The notes under the pieces are model-generated. The model did not search any database and had not been told where the DNA came from. It saw only the letters and a program-made list of their open reading frames with translations. A stretch of DNA of 27,685 bases from NCBI RefSeq assembly GCF_000485595.1, contig NW_014577165.1, positions 92,504 through 120,188 on the forward strand, given 5' to 3'. Origin of the DNA: Priapulus caudatus (lineage: Eukaryota > Priapulida > Priapulimorpha > Priapulimorphida > Priapulidae). Position numbers and translations under genes: made by a program. Positions 11,701 to 17,639 of the stretch are shown here, piece after piece. Each line of letters opens with the position of its first letter. The first letter of the stretch is position 1.

Positions 11701-14337
11701 TGTTCATAGCTTTCCCGGTGGGAAGGTTGACGCGTCAGACACGGATGTCATCCACACGGCCGTCAGGGAAGCAGAGGAAGAGATCGGGTTGGACCCAACA
11801 TCTAGCGTAGATATGTGGGGTCAGCTGTCTCCTCTTCCAAGTCGTGTGAGTATTGGAAGCAGGTGACTGTAAGCACAGACCAAAACAAGTATACCTCATT
11901 ACCAGACTGCTATATACTCTTCAGCCGCTCAATATCGTATAAACCTCGCTATACCAGGCCGTAGAAATTAACATTTGAACAAGGGAGTCCAACGGACACC
12001 CTGCCCTCAAAAAGAGGGAGTTCGCGGCAAAATGAGGGAGTCCGCAGTCTGAAGTTCAAAATTAAAGATATTAACAATAATGCATGTGCTTATTTTGAAG
12101 ATTCATGCGGTTGCACGTCTGCGAAATTTTCTTGCGACATTGCTGAACAAATACGGTAATTCCGCGAGGTCGTGCTCCGGAACGAACTAGTTAGTATGGC
12201 AGAATTTTCAGGGAGTCACACGGACTCCTGCTTATGTCAAATCAGGGACTGTAGTTCTGAGTCTGACTATCATAGTATGACAGTAAATCAGGGAGTATTT
12301 GACTCCGGACTCCCGTTAATTTCGCACCCTCAGTCCCTGCTATACTCGTAAATACCCTTACCTGACCCCCACATACCCCACATCACTAAATCTCCATACC
12401 CCCTCACCAGACCTTCCCATGCCTGATCAGCGAATCCCCATATATCCTATCACTGTCCGTATATATTGCCCTATACACTGTTCGTCTCCAGTCCCCCACG
12501 TGCCCCCTTACCACTTACCCTAATGTACCCACGACTATGACCTTCATATGCCCTCTCCCCAGACCCCCACGTAGTATACCTCCTAACTGCACACCCTCAT
12601 TACAGGGCATGAAATTCTGACCCTTGCTTGTCCGAAAAATGGTGTAGTGTGTGGCTGCTGTGGCATCGCATAGTAGCTGTTGAACAGACTATAATGCAGA
12701 TCGTGAATAATGTCCAAAGTGTATTTGTCAGTGTCATGTTTCACGCTTGCATTCTCGATTTCAAATTTGTAAAATGTTGATAAATTATGGCATGATATCC
12801 TTCAGGTAAAACAGTAATGTAGGCTATTTGCTCATTAATGCTATCAAGAGCGTATTAAGAAGGTACCCTTCTTAATACGCTCTTGATGCTATATAAAGGT
12901 AAATGTAGGTACTCGCTAACACGGCTGAAACCACTGGATAGGAGGGCCAGTGTTTTGCCAATGTTACTGGCCCTCCAAATAATTTGCCAGCATATGCCGG
13001 TGGGCCGGTGCTAAGTTCACGCCCTGCTCATATACTTGTTGTGCCCAAACTTGGAATCTTGCACAAACTTGGAATTTCAGTGCATCCGCAGTTTGTGCAA
13101 CCAATCTTGAGATTGGGCAAACAGAGGTAAACAGAGCTTGCACAAACATATGATTATTAGTATTTTAAATGTTATATCATAACTATAAGGTCGTATATAT
13201 CTTCTTTCCTCAATGTGTTTGGCACCTTTGTATAAATATTAAATGATTATAATAAATAATTGGATAAATATGAGATAAATCTCTTCCTAGTTTGCACCAT
13301 GCACACCACACACTTGCTATGAGCGGTTGTTGAATCACCAACTGTTATCAGTTTGCCCAATCTTGAGATTGGTCAGCCAAACTAGGGAATCCGCAGTTTT
13401 GGCAGCACAATCGCTGTACAATCTCGAGATTGTGCAGATTCGAAGTTTTGGTATGACACCCACTAATATGACCTCCATATACTCTCTCACCATGTACCGG
13501 GCACCCTCTCAACAGATTCTCATCAACCCTTCTCTTATCAGTCACCGATATAATCCCCATCCCCATATACACCCGAATTAGTATCCCATATTATACATGC
13601 TCACCACCAATATTACTCAAACACTAGACAAGTTGCACTGTCTGATACAGAATGTTCATATAAAGTGATTCAACTTTCACTAAATTGAACACTTACTATT
13701 GCAGGATGGCAAGATGGCGATTACACCCATTATCTGCAATATAGGGTCAGTAGACATACACTCCTTGGTGCCAAATAAAGATGAGGTAAGACAGATTGGG
13801 TCTTTAATATTGCCATAATAACAATTTATATATTATCAGAATGTGTCACAAATTCATGACCAACGACATTGATCATGCCTAAAGAATTGCAATGTGTCTT
13901 TTTTCAAGTGGATAACATCCTTTGTAATCATTTTACTTTATTTAGTAATATAGGAAATGTTGGTCGTTAAGGTACCATACTGAGTATTACTGAGTAATTA
14001 GTAAATGTAAAGAACACGTGGTGAAATATGTGCCCTATGTTGAATTCGAATTATGTCAGCTCAAGCTCTATCACGAATTTCATTATTTACCTTATTTTCC
14101 CACCAGGTGGAGCAAGTCTTCACAGAGAAGCTGGATACGCTCTGTGACTCGGCTAGGTTGGGGTTCACTCAATATCGCAGTGCTGGTGGCTACACCCTTC
14201 CCGTCTTTCACGGCATGAATCACAGGATCTGGGGCTTGACTGCTATTATTACTCATCAGTTGCTCGGGATACTTGCACCAACACATTATCGTCACAAACT
14301 GAAGTTTATTCTGCCCCTCCTGAAAGTTCGCAGATGA
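398..14337 (+). CDS. NUDT8: NUDT8-like mitochondrial CoA diphosphatase (gene model, four exons)
   Basis: Joining 398-726, 11710-11845, 13705-13785 and 14107-14337 gives 777 nt, a 258-residue protein. All junctions are GT-AG and the frame is kept. NUDT8-type Nudix hydrolases cleave coenzyme A and acyl-CoAs to phosphopantetheine products and ADP, and act in mitochondria in mammals. Visible evidence: a CoA-pyrophosphatase signature around the exon 1/2 junction (LYTLRSS, then HRGEVSFPGGK), a Nudix box with REAEEEIGL at residues 129-137 supplying the metal-binding glutamates, and a C-terminal [18 protein letters not shown] segment typical of the NUDT7/NUDT8 group. Length is close to the vertebrate protein. 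The first 45 residues are Arg/Ser/His-rich with no acidic residue, consistent with a mitochondrial presequence. The 11-kb intron 1 implied by using the clean exon 1 is doubtful because a noisy exon 1 copy lies nearer to exon 2. Confidence 0.85.
729..1000 (+). repeat. Dispersed repeat just downstream of exon 1
   Basis: This block contains a GC hairpin (CCCCGGCAGCCGGGC region), a degenerate CATCCATGCATG array (about 798-847) and three tandem CGGAACGTAC units at about 897-926. It recurs with indels in direct orientation at about 9590-9900 and inverted at 10829-10934 plus 11195-11250. The inverted copy has only one GGGTACGTTCC unit where this copy has three, so the internal array varies between copies. 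Confidence 0.75.
1246..1300. promoter_or_regulatory. Cluster of NRF-1-like GCGCATGCGC sites
   Basis: TGCGCATGCGC at 1246-1256, GCGCATGCGC at 1281-1290 and GCATGCGCA at 1292-1300 match the palindromic NRF-1 consensus common in animal housekeeping promoters. An AAGATGGC (YY1-like) word lies upstream at about 1176, and an ATGG in good context at about 1350. The noisy copy keeps one clear site near 10260. The promoter role is inferred; no gene starting here was recognised. Confidence 0.45.
1525..1670 (+). repeat. Degenerate minisatellite (AAGACTGAGACA-type)
   Basis: GACTGAG recurs roughly every 15-25 bases in diverged units. The tract starts where the similarity between the two exon 1 copies ends, so the duplication breakpoint or an assembly join falls at its left edge. 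From here to 1994 no further gene is seen. Confidence 0.7.
1995..2060 (-). CDS. ARMH3: ARMH3 (C10orf76) exon, residues equivalent to human [17 protein letters not shown] region
   Basis: Read on the minus strand, CTCTTGCACAG|GTTAATGCC is a strong acceptor and TTTAAAG|GTAAGTG a strong donor. The 66-nt phase-0 exon codes 22 residues beginning [17 protein letters not shown] and ending HGLK. This matches the conserved N-terminal region of ARMH3, where the human protein has [20 protein letters not shown]. ARMH3 is a Golgi-associated armadillo-like protein reported to bind GBF1 and to influence PI4KB at the Golgi. The exon follows the one at 2294-2350 across a 233-bp intron. No later ARMH3 exon was found at 1-1994, so the rest of the gene lies to the left of the window or is displaced. 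Confidence 0.8.
2294..2350 (-). CDS. ARMH3: ARMH3 (C10orf76) exon, EDPS...FW.ELF motif
   Basis: The minus-strand 57-nt exon codes [19 protein letters not shown] in phase 0. It is bounded by the acceptor GTTTCTGTTTAAAG|GGC and the donor CTAAAG|GTGAGC. Human ARMH3 has TEDPSKCSPRFWEELFLMK at this point, followed by a VN- segment like that of the next exon here, so both sequence and exon boundaries agree. The preceding exon, which in other animals codes a KKPLKEK...YDEIF-type N-terminus, was not found. The CpG-rich tract just upstream is a plausible promoter. Together the two exons give high confidence in the gene but show only 41 of about 690 residues. Confidence 0.85.
2396..2900. promoter_or_regulatory. 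CpG-rich promoter-like tract
   Basis: CpG dinucleotides are dense across this interval, including CGCGCGTTAC, CTCGCGCGGAGGACGCGACGA and GCAGCGGCGGCCG, unlike the AT-richer flanks. It lies immediately upstream of the minus-strand ARMH3 exons, as expected for that gene's 5' end. The sequence is largely free of simple repeats. Promoter function is inferred from composition and position only. Confidence 0.5.
2552..2650 (-). CDS. Possible first coding exon on the minus strand
   Basis: An ATG at 2650 opens 33 codons ([17 protein letters not shown] and on to PWTSGV) that end in phase 0 at a GTAAGT donor (2551-2546). It sits in the CpG-rich tract and would splice in frame to the ARMH3 exon at 2350. 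However, the peptide lacks the KKPLKEK...YDEIF segment expected there in ARMH3. It could be a lineage-specific start, a first exon of something else, or chance. Confidence 0.25.
2938..3032 (+). repeat. 25-bp direct repeat pair
   Basis: The same 25 bases (GAAAATCAGTGAGAAATCAA then ACTGA) occur exactly at 2938-2962 and 3008-3032, separated by 45 bp. The second copy directly abuts the TATATATAGGTGACATTACA left edge of the dispersed repeat at 3033. Confidence 0.9.
3277..3300. promoter_or_regulatory. Inverted CCAAT box plus CRE
   Basis: ATTGG at about 3278 is followed 15 bp later by a canonical cAMP-response element TGACGTCA at 3293-3300. Both are retained in the second copy (CRE at 19101-19108). 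A CAG|GTATGT donor-like word follows near 3380. The arrangement resembles a small promoter with a non-coding first exon, but no linked gene is proven. Confidence 0.35.
3778..3822 (+). repeat. (ACA)n microsatellite
   Basis: Fifteen near-perfect ACA triplets inside the dispersed repeat. The second copy at 19620-19668 has a longer, interrupted version (AACAACAAAAAAC). Confidence 0.95.
3879..5900 (+). pseudogene. Broken intronless member of a multicopy EEAD/GCD (FEN/XPG-like) gene family
   Basis: A roughly 2.0-kb reading region continues through three frames without introns. From left to right: [17 protein letters not shown] (3885), [15 protein letters not shown] (about 4008-4049), an IIGHAK...WDLIYHEM stretch, a basic linker, [17 protein letters not shown] then RKRRTE, EEAD (5183-5194), [10 protein letters not shown], a SKVGTKK segment, and a Cys-rich tail ([17 protein letters not shown], 5808-5870). 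I recognise these as a large uncharacterised family repeated many times in invertebrate genomes. Lesions: TGA at 4053-4055, a frameshift in an A7 run at 4356-4362, a frameshift near 5205, TAG at 5787-5789, and a shift in a T5 run near 5875. The expected GCD triad reads RCY (5394-5402) and the DTD segment seems deleted. The spread of copies suggests a mobile element, but that is inference. Confidence 0.7.
5901..7040. other. Non-coding stretch downstream of the broken gene
   Basis: AT-rich sequence with no convincing gene. It may include the 3' flank of the multicopy element. Two C/G homopolymer clusters occur at about 6836-6858 (CCCCGCCGGGGGGCCCCCCC) and 6909-6921 (a run of 13 C). Short open frames here show no recognisable domain. 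Confidence 0.5.
7053..7126 (-). CDS. Possible internal exon, unidentified
   Basis: On the minus strand a reading segment [14 protein letters not shown] then [10 protein letters not shown] ends at a strong donor CCAAG|GTAAGT (phase 1), with acceptor candidates at CCAG|GG or TACAG|CC just upstream. The frame is closed above by TGA. The amphipathic, charge-rich composition looks like genuine coiled-coil coding sequence, but I do not recognise the protein. It lies upstream of ARMH3 on the same strand, yet does not resemble the known ARMH3 N-terminus. Confidence 0.3.
7465..7545. repeat. TTAATTAA-rich AT repeat
   Basis: Reiterated TTAATTAA words on both sides of a short AAAAACTGGAAAAA spacer give self-complementary arms. 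The surrounding 7127-7820 sequence shows no supportable gene. Confidence 0.8.
7826..8370 (+). repeat. Long interrupted (CA)n tract
   Basis: About 545 bp of CA dinucleotides broken by ACC, ACAG and short unique insertions, plus a (CT) patch at 7911-7926. The irregular breaks fit either an old microsatellite or an error-rich consensus. All long open frames across it are low-complexity His/Thr or Cys/Val artefacts. Confidence 0.95.
8390..8757. other. G-run-rich unique segment
   Basis: Contains a run of about 12 G at 8391-8402, another G run at about 8464, and several shorter G or C runs, then GC-rich unique sequence up to the CA tract. No domain was recognised in any frame. The G runs could form quadruplexes or mark consensus errors. 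Confidence 0.5.
8758..8985 (+). repeat. CA / CG / TA simple repeat, second copy
   Basis: CA-rich, then CGCACGCACG-rich, then TATA-rich, ending in TATAGATGTGTG. This is the same order as 1-165 and forms the left end of the second exon 1 copy. Confidence 0.9.
8986..10525 (+). repeat. Copy 2 (indel-rich) of the NUDT8 exon 1 segment
   Basis: Collinear with 165-1525 but about 12 percent longer, because of scattered one-to-three-base insertions and some substitutions. Examples: GAGGTTTTACCATGG in copy 1 reads GAGGTCTTTGACCATGG here, and ACTAGTACTAGTAG reads GGTACTAGGTACTAGTAG. Insertions occur equally in coding, intronic and repeat parts, which resembles raw single-molecule read error more than evolution under selection. 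Confidence 0.85.
9234..9587 (+). pseudogene. NUDT8: Disrupted copy of NUDT8 exon 1
   Basis: ATGCATAGTCATCATATTTG matches the start of exon 1, and CGTGGTGAAGTGAG|GGTC matches its end. Between them about 25 extra bases shift the frame repeatedly, and the donor GAG|GTAACA has become GAG|GGTCAAC. It lies only 2.1 kb from exon 2, so it may mark the true locus of exon 1 with sequencing error, rather than a biological pseudogene. Confidence 0.75.
10526..10828. other. Unassigned stretch between repeat copies
   Basis: The first 40 bp again resemble the GCGAAACAAAAAGAAAACA block of copy 1. The rest matches nothing else noticed in the window and has no supportable gene. Confidence 0.4.
10829..11250 (-). 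repeat. Inverted fragment of the exon 1 downstream repeat, interrupted
   Basis: 10829-10934 is the reverse complement of about 865-985 (GGCGAGGTACGG, AGATAGTTACCAGGGTACGT, CAGTACCCTGGGGG). 11195-11250 is the reverse complement of about 738-795 (TTAGGAAATCGAAGAC, CCCGGCTGCC). The central part is replaced by the SINE-like sequence at 10935-11194. A 16-base word, AACAAACAGCACAGTG, at 11255-11270 lies in the direct orientation, so the right edge is itself rearranged. Confidence 0.75.
10935..11194 (+). mobile_element. tRNA-derived SINE-like insertion
   Basis: TAGCCGAGCTCG at 10942-10953 matches the RNA polymerase III A box in 11 of 12 positions. GGTTCGAATCC at 10986-10996 is a perfect B box, and the 44-bp start-to-start spacing fits a tRNA. 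The arms no longer pair well, so it is not a functional tRNA gene. A T-rich tail (about 11008-11145) follows. It splits an otherwise continuous inverted repeat, as expected of a retroposed insert. No clear target-site duplication was found. Confidence 0.6.
11271..11709. other. End of NUDT8 intron 1
   Basis: AT-rich unique sequence with no gene recognised. It ends at the exon 2 acceptor TTGTTCATAG|C, whose upstream tract is only moderately pyrimidine-rich. Confidence 0.5.
11710..11845 (+). CDS. NUDT8: NUDT8 exon 2 (Nudix box)
   Basis: Starts with the last base of the split serine codon and codes residues 111-155: [18 protein letters not shown] then [10 protein letters not shown]. This is the catalytic Nudix motif in the CoA-pyrophosphatase form, with R129, E130, E133 and E134 as the conserved core. 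The exon ends at CGT|GTGAGT in phase 0, the best of three overlapping GT options. The segment matches the FPGGK.D..D.D...TA.RE core of NUDT7/NUDT8 proteins. Confidence 0.93.
11945..12350. mobile_element. MITE-like foldback element in intron 2
   Basis: GAAATTAAC (11964-11972) and GGGAGTCC (11983-11990) are mirrored by GGACTCCCGTTAATTTC at 12307-12323. Further out, CTCGCTATACCAGG pairs imperfectly with CCTGCTATACTCG. Interior GGGAGT/ACTCC words repeat in both orientations. A non-autonomous DNA transposon remnant is the likeliest explanation. It codes for nothing. Confidence 0.5.
12355..12602 (+). repeat. Degenerate CCCCxCATAxxCCC minisatellite
   Basis: Diverged units of about 25-35 bp built around CCCCCAC, CATATA or CATACC, and CTCACC. 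Similar units reappear at about 13455-13610, so one array was probably split by the elements now lying between. Confidence 0.5.
12843..12887. repeat. 45-bp perfect hairpin
   Basis: Two exactly complementary 21-base arms (12843-12863 and 12867-12887) are separated by TAC. A 7-base direct repeat ATGCTAT (12838-12844 and 12886-12892) overlaps the outer ends. The arms contain AAGAGCGTATTAAGAAGG. Confidence 0.95.
12941..12976. repeat. 11-bp-arm hairpin
   Basis: GGAGGGCCAGT (12941-12951) is perfectly complementary to ACTGGCCCTCC (12966-12976) across a 14-base loop. It lies inside the hAT-like element. Confidence 0.95.
13050..13435. repeat. Inverted repeat family with CAATCTNNAGATTG palindromes
   Basis: CCAATCTTGAGATTGG occurs at 13101-13116. 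CCAATCTTGAGATTGG occurs again at about 13359-13374 in inverted context (GTTTGCCCAATCT ... AGATTGGT). The perfect palindrome ACAATCTCGAGATTGT lies at about 13419-13434. CCGCAGTTTGTGCA and CCGCAGTTTTGGCA accompany them. This looks like a small foldback element or a palindrome-bearing repeat. Confidence 0.6.
13705..13785 (+). CDS. NUDT8: NUDT8 exon 3
   Basis: An 81-nt phase-0 exon coding residues 156-182 ([15 protein letters not shown] ... VPNKDE), between acceptor ACTATTGCAG|GAT and donor GAG|GTAAGA. It corresponds to the mid-domain beta strands of NUDT8 that follow the Nudix box (vertebrate ...VVPVLA.VG...LRPN.EE). The terminal NKDE joins VEQVF in exon 4 to give the family's EVDEVF-like element. 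Confidence 0.9.
14107..14337 (+). CDS. NUDT8: NUDT8 exon 4 (terminal)
   Basis: Acceptor CCACCAG|GTG, phase 0. It codes residues 183-258 and stops at TGA 14335-14337. [19 protein letters not shown] is strongly conserved in NUDT7/NUDT8 proteins, and a basic leucine-rich tail ([12 protein letters not shown]) follows. No canonical AATAAA polyadenylation signal was noticed in the 450 bp after the stop; AATAAT occurs near 14442. Confidence 0.92.
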   Translation: MEQVFTEKLDTLCDSARLGFTQYRSAGGYTLPVFHGMNHRIWGLTAIITHQLLGILAPTHYRHKLKFILPLLKVRR

Positions 14338-14627
14338 TCATGTGATGTGTTTTCGTCTTCTGCGTGTGATGTTAAATTTACGATACGTTTATGCAAGGCA
14401 CCTCGTGATTTCATTTAAATTCACTCACGTGCTAGTGAAGGAATAATGTATATGGAGCATGCTCTCAGCCTGCAGTTTTTAAATCAAATTTTAATTAAGG
14501 CAGGCCTGTCGGTTGTTTGTAAATTTCGTGCTTTATACATTTTTTTAAACGTAGAAAAAACATGCAAACTTTGTGATTATGAAACAACATTGCATTTCAG
14601 TGTGGTTCACTGTGCTATATTGTGATG

Positions 14628-14680
14628 TTGTTGTTGTTGTTGTTATTATTGTTATTATTATTATTATTATTATTATTGTT
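14628..14680 (+). repeat. (TTG)n/(TTA)n microsatellite
   Basis: TTG triplets pass into TTA triplets, within the presumed 3' UTR or flank of NUDT8. Confidence 0.9.
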
Positions 14681-14822
14681 TGCTGCTGTTGTGCTGTGTT
14701 TGGTGTGTTGTCAGTGTAATGGCTGTGAAACAAATGAATTTGACAAATTTCATCTCAGCATGTAAAACGTTATGTAAGTTTTGACATAATAATTATGGTG
14801 CAAATCATCCAACGTGCTCTCA

Positions 14823-14930
14823 TTGTTGTTATTCAGCGTTGTTATTCAGCGTTGTTATTCATTGTTGTTATTCAGCGTTGTTATTCAGCGTTGTTATTCA
14901 GCGTTGTTATTCAGCGTTGTTATTGCGGCG
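14823..14930 (+). repeat. 13-bp minisatellite TTGTTATTCAGCG
   Basis: About eight head-to-tail units of TTGTTATTCAGCG, nearly identical except for one ATTG-ended unit in the middle and a degenerate last unit. Confidence 0.95.
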
Positions 14931-14934
14931 CTTG

Positions 14935-15240
14935 CTGTTGTTTGTTTTTGCTGCTGATACCGCTGCTGCTGTTGAAGACAATGATGATGTTGCTGATGAC
15001 TACGATGATGATGATGTTGTTGTTGCTGCTTCTGCTGCTGATGATGATGATGACGATGATGATGTTGTTGTTGCTGCTGCTGCTGGCTCGCTGCATGACC
15101 ATGATAATGATGATGATGCATGCATGCAGCTGCTGCCTGTCTGATGATTGATGATGTTGTGTTGTTGCCTGCCTGCTGATAAATGATGATGATTGTTTTG
15201 TTGTTGCTGATGATGATGATGATGGGGATGGTGGTGGTAG
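14935..15240 (+). repeat. Mixed CTG/TTG/GAT triplet tract
   Basis: Interleaved GCTGCT, GTTGTT and GATGAT triplets, purine-pyrimidine mixed and low-complexity in all frames. Long open frames across it are artefacts of the triplet periodicity. Confidence 0.9.
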
Positions 15241-15337
15241 TAGTGGTGCCAGTCTGGATGGCGCTAGGAGAACGTGCACATAGTAATGAGTTCTCAGCGT
15301 GACATCTGCTAGAATATGTAAATAGAGAAAGTGTATT

Positions 15338-15660
15338 GTGCCGTTGCGTGCGTGCGTTGTATGCATGCGTGCGTGTTGTTGTGTGCTTTCGACTGTGTGG
15401 CGTGTGTGTATTATCTGCCTGTGTGTGCGTCGTGGTGCGTTTGGCGTTGAAAGACATCGTCGCGTGCGTGCGTGTGCGTTTGCCGTGCTGTTGCGCTGCG
15501 TGTCGGTGGTGTGAGTGCGTGTGTGTGTGCCTGACTACGTGCGTGTGTGTATTGTGCGCGTTTCGTTCGCTCGCGCCGTGCTGATGCTGTGCTGCTGTGC
15601 GCTGCGCGCGGTGTGTGATGTGTGTGTTGTGCGCGCGAGCGTGTGTGTGTGTGCTGGCGA
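15338..15660 (+). repeat. GTGCGTGC-rich alternating tract
   Basis: Dense GTGCGTGCG, GTGTGTG and GCGCG words, i.e. mostly alternating purine-pyrimidine sequence with Z-DNA potential. From about 15660 to 15955 there is unique sequence with no recognised gene. Confidence 0.75.
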
Positions 15661-15954
15661 GTGTGCTGTCAATCTAGAACTAGGTTGAGCTGGATAGCTG
15701 AAACTATATAGCCTCAGAAAAGTTTATATTTTCGTTCATTTTTGTTTGGCTTCAGCTGTTACCACGGGTCGGATGTTGATGTTTTTTATTGCCTAAATTC
15801 TGCTGCTCATACTTACGCGCATACGTCGTGCTCGCCTCTCTCTTATGCTGTGAATTTTTTTCTCGCGCGCGTTTTTGCATTGCGCTCGCACGCGAGCTTC
15901 TTTGTCGCGTCTTGCCGTTTACCGTCAGCGACGACTGCTAATAGGACTCTTGCT

Positions 15955-16830
15955 AGTTTCCTGCCTCCTCCCCTCTCCTCCCTCTGCAGCCTTCCTGCCT
16001 CCTTCTCCCGCCTCTCCTTCCCTCTGCAGCTTCCTGCCTTTCTCCCCCTCTCCCCCTCTGCAGCTCCCCTTCTCCTCCCTCTCCTCCCTTCTGCCAGCTT
16101 ATCCCCTCTCCCGCTCTCCTCCCTCTGCCAGGCTTCCCCCTTCTTCCATGTCCTTCCTCTCGCCAGCTTCCCCCTCCTCCCCTTCTCCTCCCTCTGCAAC
16201 CTCCCCCTCTCCTCCCTCTGCAGCTTCCCTCTTCCTCTTCCTCTCCTCCCTCTGCAGCTTCCCCCTCCTCCCCCTCTCCTCCCTCTGCAGCTTCCCCCTT
16301 CCTACCCGTCTCTCCTCCCTCTGCCCAGCTTCCCCTTCTTCCCCCTCTCCTCCTCTGACGCATTCCTCCTCCTCCCCCTTCTCCCTTCCCTCTGCCGCTT
16401 CCCCTCCTCCCCTCTCCTCCCTCTGCAGCTTCCCCCTCCTCCCCCTCTCCTCCCTCTGCGCAGCTTTCCCTCCTTCTCTCCCTCCCTCTGCCAGCTTCCC
16501 CCCCTCTCCTCTCCTCCCTCTGCCATCTTCCCCCTCCTTCCCCTCTCCTCTTCTGCATGCTTCCCCCTCCTCCCCTTCTCCTCCCTCTGCAGCTTTCCCC
16601 TTCCTCTTCCTCTCCTCCCTATGCAGCTTCCCCCTCCTCCCCCTCTCCTCCTCTGCAGCTTTCCCCTCCTCCCATCTCATTCCTCTGCAGCTCCCCTTCC
16701 TCTTCCCTCCTCCCTCTGCAGCTTCTTCCCCCCTCCTTCCCCTCTCCTCCCTCTGCAGCTTCCACCTTCCTCTCGGCACTCTCCTCCCTTCGCGTAGCTC
16801 TCCCCCTCCTTTTCCTCCTCTTAGCGGTAC
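15955..16830 (+). repeat. 33-bp polypyrimidine minisatellite
   Basis: About 25 diverged units of roughly 33 bp, each with CTCTGCAGCTTCC followed by (CCT)n-like sequence. The top strand is more than 90 percent pyrimidine with one CTGCAG per unit. This favours triplex (H-DNA) folding, and each unit resembles a 3' splice site (polypyrimidine plus CAG). Open frames of 200-370 codons on both strands result from the low complexity. Confidence 0.92.
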
Positions 16831-16844
16831 TTGTCTCGCCAGAC

Positions 16845-17600
16845 GCATTGGACAGTTCTACGAACAACAGCTTCCTCCCTCTAGCGTACTCTCTCACCAG
16901 TCGCATTGGACAGTTCACGAACAACGCTTCCTCCCTCTAGGCCTACTGTCTCACAGTCGCCATTGCGACATCACGAACAACGCTTCCTCCCTCTAGCGTA
17001 CGTCCACAGTCGCATTGGACAGTTCCACGCAACAACGCTTCCTCTCTCTAGCGTATCTGTCTCACAGTCGCATTGCCGACAGTTCCACGAACAACGCTTC
17101 CTCCCTCGCAGCGCCTACTGGTCTCACAGTCGCATTGGACAAGTTCACGAACAACGCTTCCTCCTTAGCGTACTGTCTCACCAGTCGCTTAGGGACAGTT
17201 CACGAACAACGCTTCCTCCCTCTAGGCGTACTGTCTCACAGTCGGCATTGCGACAGCTTCACGAACAACGCTTCCTCCCTTTAGCGTACTGCTCACAGTC
17301 GCATTTGGACAGCTTCACGAACAACGCTTCCTCCCTCCTAGCGTCTGTCTCACAGTCGCATTGGACAGTTCACGAACACGCTTCCTGCCCTCTAGACGTA
17401 CTGTCTCGCAGTCGCATTGCGACAGTTCAACGAACAACGCTTCCTCCCTCTAGCGTTACTGTTCTCACAGTCGCATTCGACAGCTTCACGACAACAACGC
17501 TCCCCCTCTCTCCCTGCGGTAGCTCCCTCCTCCTTTCTCCCTCTTCCAGCGCTGCTTGTCTTACAGTCGCATTAGATACGTTCACGAACAAACGAAGTGG
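16845..17600 (+). repeat. 55-bp minisatellite
   Basis: Twelve to thirteen units of about 55 bp (observed spacing 54-60), each containing CACAGTCGCATTGGACAG, ACGAACAACGCTTCC and TCCCTCTAGCGTACTGTCT. The CTTCCTCCCTCT part links it to the preceding polypyrimidine array, from which it may have arisen. Unit-to-unit differences are mostly one-base insertions. Confidence 0.95.
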
Positions 17601-17639
17601 CTTTACTGTTACAGATCGCGATTAACTCTAAATTCAGGC

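Larger units (their letters stand above)
12603..13026. mobile_element. hAT-like MITE in intron 2
   Basis: Begins CAGGGCATGAAATTCT and ends with the inverse, GTTCACGCCCTG (reverse complement CAGGGCGTGAAC), giving 16-17-bp imperfect terminal inverted repeats. The CAGGG tip is typical of hAT elements. Flanks CTCATTA (left) and CTCATATA (right) resemble an 8-bp target duplication with a one-base gap. It contains two strong internal hairpins (12843-12887 and 12941-12976) and no transposase. Confidence 0.6.

Noticed and set aside
15742-16996. Open frames of 249-373 codons on both strands over the polypyrimidine array
   Set aside because: The Ser/Pro/Leu and Glu/Gly/Arg composition follows directly from a 33-bp CT-rich repeat. 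Several frames on both strands are open at once, and there is no unique domain.
16845-17600. CRISPR array (regular 55-bp units)
   Set aside because: The whole unit is conserved, with no variable spacer, so it is a minisatellite.
16906-17625. 239-codon frame with repeated HEQRFLPL-like units
   Set aside because: The unit is 55 bp, not a multiple of three. The frame survives only because of irregular spacing, and the same peptide appears in different frames.
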